Counted from the first letter of the stretch, positions 1 to 6,603 are shown. The stretch: DNA of 12,112 nucleotides from Candidatus Rokuibacteriota bacterium (GCA_003221595.1 QHSM01000344.1:1-12112), one strand, 5' to 3'. Translations and numbers: made by a program. The notes: generated by a model from the letters alone, not told the origin.

Positions 1-1278
1 CGCGCGCTCGTACTCGCCGCTGTCGTAGTTCTGGCCCGTCGGCGCCGCGTACGGAAACGCGCTCGGCGGGATGAAGTTCTGGCGCCGGACCTCCTCGGGC
101 GTCCGGCGCAGCTCCGTCGCGATCACGTCGATCAGGCGCTCGAGGTAATAGGCGGCTTCCGGCCGGCCGGCGCCGCGATACGCGGCGACGCTCGTGGAGT
201 TGGTGAAGACGCAGGTGGACTGCAGATCGATGTTGGCGATCTTGTAGACGCCGATGCCCATCATCAGCGTGAGGTCGGGGATGAACGTGAAGACGGGATA
301 GGCGCCGATGTCGGCGGTGACCCGCATGCGGAGCGCCGTGATGGTGCCGTCGTCCTCGACGGCGGCCTCGAGGTCGGTGACCTGGGCGCGGCCGTGCGTC
401 GTCGCCATCATGTGCTCGACCCGCGTCTCGGTCCACCTGAGCGGCATCCGGTAGAGCCGCGCGAGCGCGGCAACGACCGCGTCTTCGGGATAGCAGCCGA
501 ACTTCACGCCGAAGCCGCCGCCCACCTCCGGGGCGATCACACGAATCAGGTTCTGCGGCATGCCGAGGGCAGTCGCGAGGTCGTTGCGGAGCCCGTGCGG
601 CGCCTGGTTCGTCGCCCACACCACCAGCCCGCCGCTGGTCGGATCGGGCGCGGCCAGCGTGGCCCGGCCTTCCAGCGGCACCCCGCAGAGCCGCTGGCTC
701 ACCATGCGCTGCTTCACCACGCGCTTGGCCTTGGCGAAGACGCCGTCCGCGTCGCCGGCCTTGATGGTGTTCCGATGCTCGATGTTGCCGGGCGCGTCAT
801 CGTGGATGCGCGGCGCGCCCTCGGCCATGGCCGCGAACGGATCGCTGACGGCCGGCAGCGGCTCCCAGTCGACGACGACGTCGTCGGCGGCGTCGACGGC
901 GACTCCCTCCGCCCGGGCGATGACGGCGGCGACGGCCTCGCCGACGTGGCGCACGCGATCGACCGACAGTGGATAGTGCTTGCGGCCGACGTTGGCGGTC
1001 GCGTCCCCGCTGCCGCCCTCGCCGGCGCCGGCCAGCGGCAGCGGCGCGCAGAGCTTGCGGATGTCGTTGCCGGTGACGACCTTGAACACGCCGGGCCGTC
1101 GGAGCGCCGCCGAAACGTCGATCTTCTTGATGCGCGCGTGGGCGTGCGGGCTGCGCACGAACGCCACGTAGTGCATGCCCGGCAGGGCGAGATCGCCCAC
1201 GTAGCTCGACGTGCCGGTGATGAGGCGAGGATCTTCTTTGCGCCGGACTTCCGCTCCCATCAGTCTTGGAGTCGCCAT
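1..1278 (-). CDS. Molybdopterin-binding (large) subunit of an aerobic CO dehydrogenase/xanthine dehydrogenase family enzyme, 3' end cut off by the window
   Basis: The first 426 residues are visible; family members are usually about 750-800 residues, so the C-terminal half, including the catalytic Glu region, lies outside. Start chosen at the ATG at 1278 (MATPRLMGAEV), followed by the typical KEDPRLITG opening. Residues ~15-140 look like the a/b hammerhead domain and ~150-400 the first molybdopterin-binding domain, with GGGFGVK at 253-259. The active-site loop reads AYRGAGR (366-372). That is the form II / generic hydroxylase version; true form I CO dehydrogenases carry AYxCSFR with the Cys that binds copper. 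The protein therefore probably works with FAD and 2Fe-2S subunits to hydroxylate or oxidise some substrate, and CO is not established. It starts 18 bp from a divergent lipoprotein gene, has no Shine-Dalgarno sequence, and may be leaderless. Family assignment is firm; substrate unknown. Confidence 0.93.
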   Translation of the reverse strand, partial: MATPRLMGAEVRRKEDPRLITGTSSYVGDLALPGMHYVAFVRSPHAHARIKKIDVSAALRRPGVFKVVTGNDIRKLCAPLPLAGAGEGGSGDATANVGRKHYPLSVDRVRHVGEAVAAVIARAEGVAVDAADDVVVDWEPLPAVSDPFAAMAEGAPRIHDDAPGNIEHRNTIKAGDADGVFAKAKRVVKQRMVSQRLCGVPLEGRATLAAPDPTSGGLVVWATNQAPHGLRNDLATALGMPQNLIRVIAPEVGGGFGVKFGCYPEDAVVAALARLYRMPLRWTETRVEHMMATTHGRAQVTDLEAAVEDDGTITALRMRVTADIGAYPVFTFIPDLTLMMGIGVYKIANIDLQSTCVFTNSTSVAAYRGAGRPEAAYYLERLIDVIATELRRTPEEVRRQNFIPPSAFPYAAPTGQNYDSGEYERA

Positions 1279-1296
1279 GGTCAGTTAGAATACCTC
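1279..1296. promoter_or_regulatory. Compact divergent promoter region with overlapping -10-like elements
   Basis: This 18-bp spacer is all that separates the start codons of the divergent molybdenum hydroxylase and phosphoesterase genes. On the plus strand TAGAAT (1286-1291) lies 5 nt before the ATG at 1297. On the minus strand TATTCT (1292-1287) lies 8 nt before the ATG at 1278, with a -35-like TGGACG about 16 nt further upstream. The two hexamers share five base pairs. No purine-rich ribosome site precedes either ATG. I infer a bidirectional promoter producing leaderless or nearly leaderless mRNAs; no convincing -35 was seen for the plus direction. Confidence 0.5.
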
Positions 1297-2685
1297 ATGC
1301 GTCGTCGCCGTCCAGGACTCCTCGCCCTGTCGTTCGCCGCGCTCGCCCTGGCCGCGTGCGCCCTGCTCTCCGGCCGCGACGAGTCACTGAACGGTCGTGA
1401 CGCGCCGATCGATCACATCATCGTGCTCTTCCTGGAGAACCGCTCGTTCGATCATCTCTTCGGAACGTACCCCGGCGCCGACGGGCTCGACGGCTATCGA
1501 GGCCGGCAGGCCGACCGCAACGGCGCGACGTACGCGACGTTGCCGCCGCCGCTCGGCCGCGACGGGAAGCCCGATCCGCGCTTGCCCGCCGATCTGGCGA
1601 ACACGCCGTTTCTTCTGGGTCGCTACGTCGGGCCGTTCGACCAGACCAACAATCCCGTTCACCGCTTCTATCACATGCAGCGGCAGTACGGAGCGGACGA
1701 GGACGGCGTCGCGATGGGCAAGTGGGTCGCGGAGGGGACGAGCGGCGGAATCACCATGGGGTTCTACAACCGCGTGGCGAGCCCGATGCAGTGGCGCCTC
1801 GCCGACCAGTTCGTGCTGCTCGACGGCTGGTTCCAGGGCATCCACGGCGGCTCCTTCGCGAATCATTTCTATCTGATCTCGGCCGCGGTGGCGCGGTATC
1901 CCGACGCGCCGGACGCCGAGCGCGCGGCCGGCGTCGGTCCGGACGGGCGAGTCGAGGAGGACGGCGAGGTGACGCCCGACGGCTGGGTCGTCAACAACCT
2001 CGACCCGCCGTATCCGCCGCAGCGCACGACACATATCTTGAAAATGCCGCAGACGGTGCCCACGATCGCCGATCGGCTCGACGCGGCCGGCATCGCGTGG
2101 GCCTGGTATGCAACCGGCTGGGGCGGGGGTGCCGATCCCGTGAAGCAAGGCCTCATGCCCCACCACAACCCGTTCCAGTACGTGAAGCGCATCATGGAGA
2201 CGCCCGAGGGGCGCTCCCACATTCGCGACGCGTCCGAGTTCGTGCGGGCGCTCCGCGGTGGCGGCCTGCCCTCGGTCGCCTTCGTGAAGCCGCACTGGAA
2301 GGACAACGCCCACGCGGTGTCGTCGACGGTGGGCGCGGGCGATCGCTGGGTCGGCGAGATGGTGCAGGAAGTGATGGCGAGCCGTTACTGGCCGCGCGCG
2401 GTCGTCGTGATCACCTACGACGAAGGGGGCGGCTGGTTCGATCACGTGCGCCCGCCGGTGGTGGATCGCTTCGGGCTCGGCACGCGCGTGCCGGCGCTGA
2501 TCGTGTCGCCCTACGCGAAGCGCCGCTTCGTCGGCCATGGCGAGTACGACCACGCCTCGGTGCTGAAGCTGATCGAGTGGCGCTTCGAGCTCGAGCCCCT
2601 GACCGCTCGCGATCGGCGCGCCGCCGCGCCGCTCGAGGCCTTCGACTTCACTCAGGCGCCGCGCGCGCCGGTGACGCTGCCGTGA
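1297..2685 (+). CDS. Lipoprotein of the phosphoesterase family (phospholipase C / acid phosphatase AcpA-like)
   Basis: 462 residues, likely anchored to the envelope and hydrolysing phosphate esters (phospholipid head groups or phosphomonoesters) in the periplasm or outside. The N-terminus has a basic MRRRR start, a hydrophobic segment, and a lipobox LAAC with the lipidated Cys at residue 21. Hallmarks of the phosphoesterase family (PF04185) follow: ENRSFDH at 47-53, GSFANH at 185-190, ITYDEGGGWFDH at 372-383 and a C-terminal HASVLKLIE at 419-427. By analogy with AcpA, Glu47, Asn48, Ser186, Asp375 and Glu376 would form the metal and nucleophile site; all are present. The ATG at 1297 was chosen because it gives an intact lipoprotein signal; the open frame continues upstream but there overlaps the divergent gene. 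A carboxylesterase follows 25 bp later, probably in the same mRNA. Substrate (phospholipid versus phosphomonoester) cannot be told from sequence. Confidence 0.9.
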   Translation: MRRRRPGLLALSFAALALAACALLSGRDESLNGRDAPIDHIIVLFLENRSFDHLFGTYPGADGLDGYRGRQADRNGATYATLPPPLGRDGKPDPRLPADLANTPFLLGRYVGPFDQTNNPVHRFYHMQRQYGADEDGVAMGKWVAEGTSGGITMGFYNRVASPMQWRLADQFVLLDGWFQGIHGGSFANHFYLISAAVARYPDAPDAERAAGVGPDGRVEEDGEVTPDGWVVNNLDPPYPPQRTTHILKMPQTVPTIADRLDAAGIAWAWYATGWGGGADPVKQGLMPHHNPFQYVKRIMETPEGRSHIRDASEFVRALRGGGLPSVAFVKPHWKDNAHAVSSTVGAGDRWVGEMVQEVMASRYWPRAVVVITYDEGGGWFDHVRPPVVDRFGLGTRVPALIVSPYAKRRFVGHGEYDHASVLKLIEWRFELEPLTARDRRAAAPLEAFDFTQAPRAPVTLP

Positions 2686-2695
2686 ACCTTCCGTC

Positions 2696-2701
2696 GGGGA
2701 G
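2696..2701 (+). promoter_or_regulatory. Shine-Dalgarno sequence that decides the carboxylesterase start
   Basis: GGGGAG lies 9 nt before GTG at 2711 but only 3 nt before the in-frame TTG at 2705. The spacing favours the GTG start. Confidence 0.55.
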
Positions 2702-2710
2702 AGATTGAAC

Positions 2711-3388
2711 GTGGCCGATCTGCTCGAGACCATCGAGATCGAAACGGCGACGACGCCGGCGGCCAGCATCGTCTGGATGCACGGGCTCGGCGCCGACGGC
2801 AACGACTTCGTGGACATCGTGCCGGCGCTCCGTTTGCCGGCGGACCGCGGCGTGCGCTTCGTCTTTCCGCACGCGCCGATGCGCCCGGTGACGATCAACG
2901 GCGGCTACGTGATGCGCGCCTGGTACGACATCCGCGACGACGGCGGCGTGCGCCGCGAGGACGCCGCGGGCGTGCGTGCCTCGCAGGCGGCGATCGAGGC
3001 GCTGGTCGCCCGCGAGCGGGGGCGCGGCATTCCGGCCGCGGCCATCGTGCTGGCCGGCTTCTCGCAGGGGGGCGCGATGGCGCTCTACACCGGCCTGCGT
3101 CACCCCGGGCGGCTGGCCGGGGTCATGGCGCTCTCGTGCTCGCTGCCGCTCGCCGACACGCTGGCCGCCGAGGCCGCCGCCGCGAACCGCGACGTGCCGA
3201 TCTTCATGGCGCACGGCACGCACGACCAGATGATTCCAAAAGCCCGTGCCCAGCGGGCGCACGACACGCTGAGCGGCCTCGACTACAAGGTCGAGTGGCA
3301 CGAGTACCCCATGCCGCACTCCGTTTGCATGGAAGAAGTCGCCGACATTGCCGACTGGCTCGGCCGGGTCCTGAGCCCGCGCGGCTGA
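2711..3388 (+). CDS. Carboxylesterase/phospholipase family alpha/beta hydrolase (EstB-like)
   Basis: 225 residues from the GTG start, a normal length for the phospholipase/carboxylesterase family (PF02230), which hydrolyses short-chain esters or lysophospholipids, usually in the cytoplasm. The triad is readable: nucleophile Ser118 in GFSQGG, Asp172 in HGTHDQMIP, and His203 in MPHSVCMEE. The oxyanion region is the early HGLGADG (24-30), and the family's conserved AWYD is at 70-73. No signal peptide is seen. It follows the lipoprotein phosphoesterase by 25 bp, so the pair may be co-expressed and could act successively on lipids (phosphate head group, then acyl ester); that link is inference. 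It ends 13 bp from the stop of the convergent UdgX gene. An in-frame TTG at 2705 is an alternative start adding two residues. Confidence 0.9.
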   Translation: MADLLETIEIETATTPAASIVWMHGLGADGNDFVDIVPALRLPADRGVRFVFPHAPMRPVTINGGYVMRAWYDIRDDGGVRREDAAGVRASQAAIEALVARERGRGIPAAAIVLAGFSQGGAMALYTGLRHPGRLAGVMALSCSLPLADTLAAEAAAANRDVPIFMAHGTHDQMIPKARAQRAHDTLSGLDYKVEWHEYPMPHSVCMEEVADIADWLGRVLSPRG

Positions 3389-3391
3389 CCG

Positions 3392-3419
3392 GACCGCCGA
3401 GCTAGGCGGTCGCGATTTT
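3392..3419 (+). terminator. Possible terminator between convergent genes
   Basis: GACCGCC (3392-3398) pairs perfectly with GGCGGTC (3405-3411) around a 6-nt loop, followed after a short gap by TTTT (3416-3419). It sits just past the carboxylesterase stop and contains the UdgX stop codon in its loop. The T run is short and 4 nt from the stem, and there is no T run for the minus direction, so termination efficiency is uncertain. Confidence 0.45.
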
Positions 3420-4370
3420 CCTGAGATCGTCGACGAGCATGGCGTAGAGCTGCGCCTGCTCGGCTTCGTCCTGGCCGCGGAGCACGGCCGAAGGATGATA
3501 GGTGGCGATCGTCTTGGGCGCCCAGCGAGTCGGGGCGAAGCGCCCCCGATCCCTGGTGATCCGGAAGCTGTCGCCGAAGACGATGCGCGCGGCGGTGGCG
3601 CCGAGACAGACGAGGATCTCCGGATGGATCGCCGCCAGCTCCGCCTCGAGCCATGGACGGCAGGCGGCGATCTCGTTCGCGCGGGGAGTCTGGTGGATCC
3701 GCCGCTTGCCGCGCTCCTCGAACTTGAAGTGCTTCACCGCGTTCGTGACGTAGAGGCTCTGGCGATCGAGGCCGACGTCGGCCAGCGCGCGGTCCAGCAC
3801 CTCGCCGGCCGGGCCCACGAACGGCGCGCCCTTGAGGTCCTCCTGGTCGCCCGGCTGCTCGCCGACCATGACGATCCGCGCCCCGGCGGCGCCGAGGCCG
3901 AAGACGGTCTGGGTGGCGTGACGGTAGAGATCGCAGCCGGTGCAGCGCGCCGCCGCCGCGCGAAGCTCGGTGATCCCGGCGCCCGCCGGAATGAAGGGCG
4001 CAGCCCCCTCGGCCTCGCGCGAGCCGGCACCCGGTGAAGCCGCCAGCGCGCTGAGGCGCCGGACGGCCGGGTCTCGCGTGTCGGCCAGAAGATCGTGGTT
4101 CTGGTGAACGACCCGCCAGAGCGTCTCGTACAGGAGCTGCCAGCGCGTCGGATCGGGCGCGGCCGCCGCCCGGCGGGCGACGTCCAGGAACTGGCGCGGT
4201 ACCTTCACGACCCCGGGCGGCGGCGCGGTCGCTTCGGCGACGAGCGAGGGCTGGACGGGCTGTGCGATCTCCCGCCAGCGCACGTCGGCGGGCGGCACGC
4301 CGTCACGCAGGAGCAGGCGCGCGGCCGTCTGCCAGCTCTCGAACGTCGGCTCGATCTCCACCGTTCTCAC
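3402..4370 (-). CDS. udgX: UdgX-type uracil-DNA glycosylase/uracil-DNA binding protein with an N-terminal DUF4130-like segment
   Basis: 322 residues. The C-terminal ~185 residues are a family 4-like uracil-DNA glycosylase: motif GEQPGDQED at 170-178, iron-sulfur Cys candidates at 143, 146, 237 and 255, and HPSAVLR at 292-298. The loop KRRIH (222-226) is the UdgX signature; in mycobacterial UdgX this His attacks the deoxyribose and leaves the protein covalently bound to DNA at uracil sites, so His226 probably does so here. Residues ~1-108 resemble the first part of DUF4130 (FESWQTAARLLLRDGVPP; VPRQFL; RWQLLYETLWR), but the later conserved RDxHKMxxFVRF part is absent and a short Ala/Gly linker joins straight to the glycosylase. 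Start is GTG at 4370, 14 bp after the preceding small gene, so probably co-transcribed. Glycosylase assignment is strong; the DUF4130 assignment is from recall of the family pattern. Confidence 0.88.
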   Translation of the reverse strand: MRTVEIEPTFESWQTAARLLLRDGVPPADVRWREIAQPVQPSLVAEATAPPPGVVKVPRQFLDVARRAAAAPDPTRWQLLYETLWRVVHQNHDLLADTRDPAVRRLSALAASPGAGSREAEGAAPFIPAGAGITELRAAAARCTGCDLYRHATQTVFGLGAAGARIVMVGEQPGDQEDLKGAPFVGPAGEVLDRALADVGLDRQSLYVTNAVKHFKFEERGKRRIHQTPRANEIAACRPWLEAELAAIHPEILVCLGATAARIVFGDSFRITRDRGRFAPTRWAPKTIATYHPSAVLRGQDEAEQAQLYAMLVDDLRKIATA

Positions 4371-4384
4371 GGCACCGCCAGACG

Positions 4385-4717
4385 TCAGCGCTTGCGATCG
4401 CGACCGAAAAAGCCGTCCTTGGGCCGGGCGTGCGCGTGGAAGTGATCGGGGATGTTGCGCATGTGTCCGTCGACCCAGAACTCACCGAGCTGAGCGGTCG
4501 CGACCTCGCTGAGCCGGGCGCGCATGTGGGCCATGTGCTCGGCCGGCGGCGTGACGCCGTGATAACGCCAGACCACCATCGGCGTCTCGCAGATCTCGCA
4601 CTCGGCGATCCAGCAGATCTCGTCCTCGAAGAACCAGGGCGTGAGCTTCAGAGCCCGACAGAGATCGCAGTCCTTCACCCGCGTGAACTCGGAACCCGTC
4701 GCGGGAGGTGTGCTCAC
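4385..4717 (-). CDS. Small protein with two CxxC pairs and a HIT-like HxHxH motif
   Basis: 110 residues, start GTG at 4717. Cysteines at 17, 20 (CDLC), 35, 40 and 43 (CEIC) could bind a metal such as zinc. Near the C-terminus H92-F-H94-A-H96, within IPDHFHAHARP, fits the H-x-H-x-H catalytic signature of histidine-triad nucleotide hydrolases/transferases. The protein is about as long as a small HIT protein but the rest of the fold is not recognisable to me, so a nucleotide-binding hydrolase role is tentative; a plain metal-binding protein is the alternative. It lies 14 bp after the MFS gene and 14 bp before udgX, all leftward. A TAGGGT hexamer 6 nt before its GTG suggests it may also have its own, leaderless, transcript carrying udgX. 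Confidence 0.75.
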   Translation of the reverse strand: MSTPPATGSEFTRVKDCDLCRALKLTPWFFEDEICWIAECEICETPMVVWRYHGVTPPAEHMAHMRARLSEVATAQLGEFWVDGHMRNIPDHFHAHARPKDGFFGRDRKR

Positions 4718-4723
4718 GCTCCT

Positions 4724-4729
4724 ACCCTA
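4724..4729 (-). promoter_or_regulatory. Possible -10 element for an internal leaderless start of the CxxC/HIT-like and udgX genes
   Basis: TAGGGT on the minus strand fits TANNNT and ends 6 nt before GTG at 4717. An AGGAG is present but only 1 nt from the GTG, too close for a normal ribosome site. No -35 match was seen in the overlapping 3' end of the MFS gene. Weak by itself; supported by the same arrangement elsewhere in the window. Confidence 0.35.
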
Positions 4730-4731
4730 CC

Positions 4732-5940
4732 TCATTCCGCGCGGACCCGCCCGGGCGCGACGAGCAGACCGAGCCCCGCCACCACGAGGGCTCCGGCCAG
4801 GAGCCAGAACACGGGCTCGTAGCCGCCCAGCGCGATCTGCAGGAGCGCCGCGGCGAACGGCGCGACCGCGCGCGCGCCGTTCGCGCCCAGCGCCATGGCG
4901 CCGCTGATCGCGCCGTAGTGACGCGGCCCGAAGATCTCGGCGATCGTCGTCGCGCGCGCCAGGGTCGCCATGCCGTTGGCCGCGCCGAGCATGACCACCA
5001 TCGGCGCCAGCGTGGGCACGCGGCGAACCAGGGCGAGCTGGACCAGCGCGATCGCCTGGAGGAAGAAGATGCCAACGGTGACGAGGCGGTGACCCAGGCG
5101 CGTGACGATCGGCCCGAAGACGAGGCGCGCCGGCAGCTGCATTGCGCCCATCCAGCCGATCATGGCGGCCGCGAGCGTGGGCGAGTAGCCGCGGTCGCTC
5201 AGATACGGGATGAGATGGACCGTCACGGAGTTTGTCGTGAAGTTGCTGGCGAGGAAGGCGAGCGCGAGCACCCAGAACACCCCGGTCCGGGCCGCCGCCC
5301 CGAGGGTCAGTCCCGGCACCGGCGCGGCGTCACGCGTCGCGGCGGCGTTCCCGCCGCCCGGCCGCGGCGGGCGCCGGAGCACGAAGGCGTGAATGGGGAT
5401 CGTCACCACTCCGAGGATCACCGTGAGGAGCGTGAGCGCGCCCCGCCAGCCGAGCCGGACGACCAGCCAGGCCTCGAGCGGCATGAAGATGGTGCTCGCG
5501 AGCGCCGCCACCAGCGTCACGACGAGGAGCGCGCGGTCGCGACCCTGGACGGGAAACCAGCCGACGACCGCCGCGAAAGCGGGCTCGTAGAGCGTCGCTC
5601 CCATCGCGACGCCCATGAGCGCCCAGACCGCGTAGAGCGCCCGGAGGCTCTCCACGCGGGCCCACGCGAGCACCAGCGCCGTGGCCAGGCACGAGCCGGC
5701 CGTCATGACGCCGCGGGCGCCGTGCCGATCGATCCAGCGTCCGATCGGCAGCGCCACGATCGCGGAGGTGAGGAGCCCGATCGAGAGCGCGCCGGTGATC
5801 TGGGCGCGCGAGAAGCCGAGGTCGGATTCCATCGGCCGGAGCATGACCGGGAAGCCGTAGTAGACGATGCCCCACGTGACCGTCTCGGTGACCGAGAGGC
5901 CGGCGACGATGATCCAGCCGTAGGAGAGCCGGGAGGTCAG
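4732..5940 (-). CDS. Major facilitator superfamily transporter (monocarboxylate-porter-like)
   Basis: About 402 residues if read from CTG at 5940, the usual size of a 12-helix MFS permease in the inner membrane. The first helix begins SYGWIIVAG (6-14), the opening typical of monocarboxylate/oxalate-formate-type MFS proteins. GRWIDRHGARG (67-77) is the MFS motif A loop between helices 2 and 3, and hydrophobic segments recur to the C-terminus. The first ATG in frame (5844) would delete most of helix 1, so it is rejected. Between that ATG and the in-frame TGA of the upstream thioesterase (5971-5973) there is no ATG, GTG or TTG, only CTG at 5940; the start is therefore unusual or reached by another mechanism. 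Substrate unknown; a small carboxylate is a guess from family resemblance. It sits between the thioesterase and the CxxC/HIT-like gene in one leftward unit. Confidence 0.85.
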   Translation of the reverse strand: MTSRLSYGWIIVAGLSVTETVTWGIVYYGFPVMLRPMESDLGFSRAQITGALSIGLLTSAIVALPIGRWIDRHGARGVMTAGSCLATALVLAWARVESLRALYAVWALMGVAMGATLYEPAFAAVVGWFPVQGRDRALLVVTLVAALASTIFMPLEAWLVVRLGWRGALTLLTVILGVVTIPIHAFVLRRPPRPGGGNAAATRDAAPVPGLTLGAAARTGVFWVLALAFLASNFTTNSVTVHLIPYLSDRGYSPTLAAAMIGWMGAMQLPARLVFGPIVTRLGHRLVTVGIFFLQAIALVQLALVRRVPTLAPMVVMLGAANGMATLARATTIAEIFGPRHYGAISGAMALGANGARAVAPFAAALLQIALGGYEPVFWLLAGALVVAGLGLLVAPGRVRAE

Positions 5941-5970
5941 ATCGAGCTCGTTGCGGCCGACTCGGGGCCG

Positions 5971-6408
5971 TCAGCGCTCGCCGGCCGGCGCCGCGCGCAG
6001 GATCATGCAGGTGCTCACGGCGTGCGCGACGAGCTTGTCGCTTCCGTCCATCACGTCGCACTCGATGAGCCCGAGGGTGCGCCCGGCGTTCTTGACGCGG
6101 GCCCGGGCCGAGATGCGGCCCGCGCGGACGGCCCGCAGGAAATTCACCTTCATCTCCACGGTCGTGTAGCTCTCGCCGTCGCCGAGCGTCGTCATGTAGG
6201 CCCAGCCCATCGCCGCGTCGGCCATGGCTGCCAGGATGCCGCCCTGCACCGTGCCCATCGGGTTTCCGTGCGCGCCGCTCGCGTCCAGCTCGACGCAGGC
6301 CTCGCCGGGTGCGAACGACGCGAGCCGCATGCCGAGCAGCGTGGCCGCCGGCGGCGGCGCTACCTCGCCCCGCAGCAACGCCTCCATGCCGTCCAGCATC
6401 CTGGCCAT
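5971..6408 (-). CDS. PaaI-family hotdog-fold thioesterase
   Basis: 145 residues, the usual length for this family, which hydrolyses acyl- or aryl-CoA thioesters in the cytoplasm. Start ATG 6408 is set by GAGGGG (6420-6415) with a 6-nt spacer; the longer frame back to 6447 lacks such support. The active-site helix region reads HGNPMGTVQGGILAAMADAA (47-66): Asn49, the GG pair at 56-57 and Asp64 match positions used for catalysis in PaaI-type enzymes. Gln55 replaces the His of the common HGG motif, which may tune activity or substrate. It is the first gene of a leftward unit (thioesterase, MFS, CxxC/HIT-like, udgX) and follows a good sigma70-like promoter. Its TGA stop is in the same frame as the MFS gene behind it. 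Substrate not predictable. Confidence 0.88.
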   Translation of the reverse strand: MARMLDGMEALLRGEVAPPPAATLLGMRLASFAPGEACVELDASGAHGNPMGTVQGGILAAMADAAMGWAYMTTLGDGESYTTVEMKVNFLRAVRAGRISARARVKNAGRTLGLIECDVMDGSDKLVAHAVSTCMILRAAPAGER

Positions 6409-6414
6409 CGTCCA

Positions 6415-6420
6415 CCCCTC
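6415..6420 (-). promoter_or_regulatory. Shine-Dalgarno sequence of the thioesterase gene
   Basis: GAGGGG on the minus strand, 6 nt before ATG 6408. It fixes the thioesterase start and contrasts with the leaderless-looking starts elsewhere in the window. Confidence 0.6.
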
Positions 6421-6470
6421 TTGGAGTCTTTGCCCGGCCGGCGGCATCTGTCGCGGCGCGCGAGCGCCTC

Positions 6471-6500
6471 ACACTATGCGCCGTCGCGCCTCCGCGTCAA
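6471..6500 (-). promoter_or_regulatory. Sigma70-like promoter of the leftward thioesterase unit
   Basis: On the minus strand TTGACG (6500-6495) matches the -35 consensus at five of six positions. It is followed after 16 bp by CATAGT (6478-6473), or after 18 bp by TAGTGT (6476-6471), as the -10. Transcription would begin near 6465, giving a leader of about 55 nt before ATG 6408. The 195-bp gap between this unit and the divergent pilin gene contains little else that I can identify. Confidence 0.55.
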
Positions 6501-6590
6501 CCGAGCCGGGCTCGCCGTCGGCGGCCGGTCGGGCGCGCCCGCGGACCGAGCCACCTCCGCATCGCGCCCCGGGCGCGGCGGGCAGGGTGT

Positions 6591-6596
6591 TACGAT
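6591..6596 (+). promoter_or_regulatory. Possible -10 element of the pilin-like gene
   Basis: TACGAT (TANNNT), preceded by a further T, ends 7 nt before ATG 6604. There is no Shine-Dalgarno sequence between them and no recognisable -35 in the GC-rich run upstream. A leaderless transcript is inferred. Confidence 0.4.
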
Positions 6597-6603
6597 CTCG
6601 TCG

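Noticed and set aside
394..1296. Open plus-strand frame upstream of the lipoprotein phosphoesterase ATG, giving a 763-residue protein
   Set aside because: The upstream part is Arg/His/Ala-rich shadow sequence antisense to the well-conserved CoxL-type gene, and it would bury the clear lipoprotein signal at 1297.
1384..2898. 504-residue minus-strand frame
   Set aside because: Antisense to the phosphoesterase, whose motifs are intact; the translation is Arg/His-rich without recognisable motifs.
4732..5844. MFS start at the first ATG (5844)
   Set aside because: It removes most of transmembrane helix 1, whose coding sequence is clear upstream of this ATG.
6409..6447. Thioesterase start 13 codons further upstream
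   Set aside because: The downstream ATG at 6408 has a well-spaced GAGGGG and gives the family's normal length.
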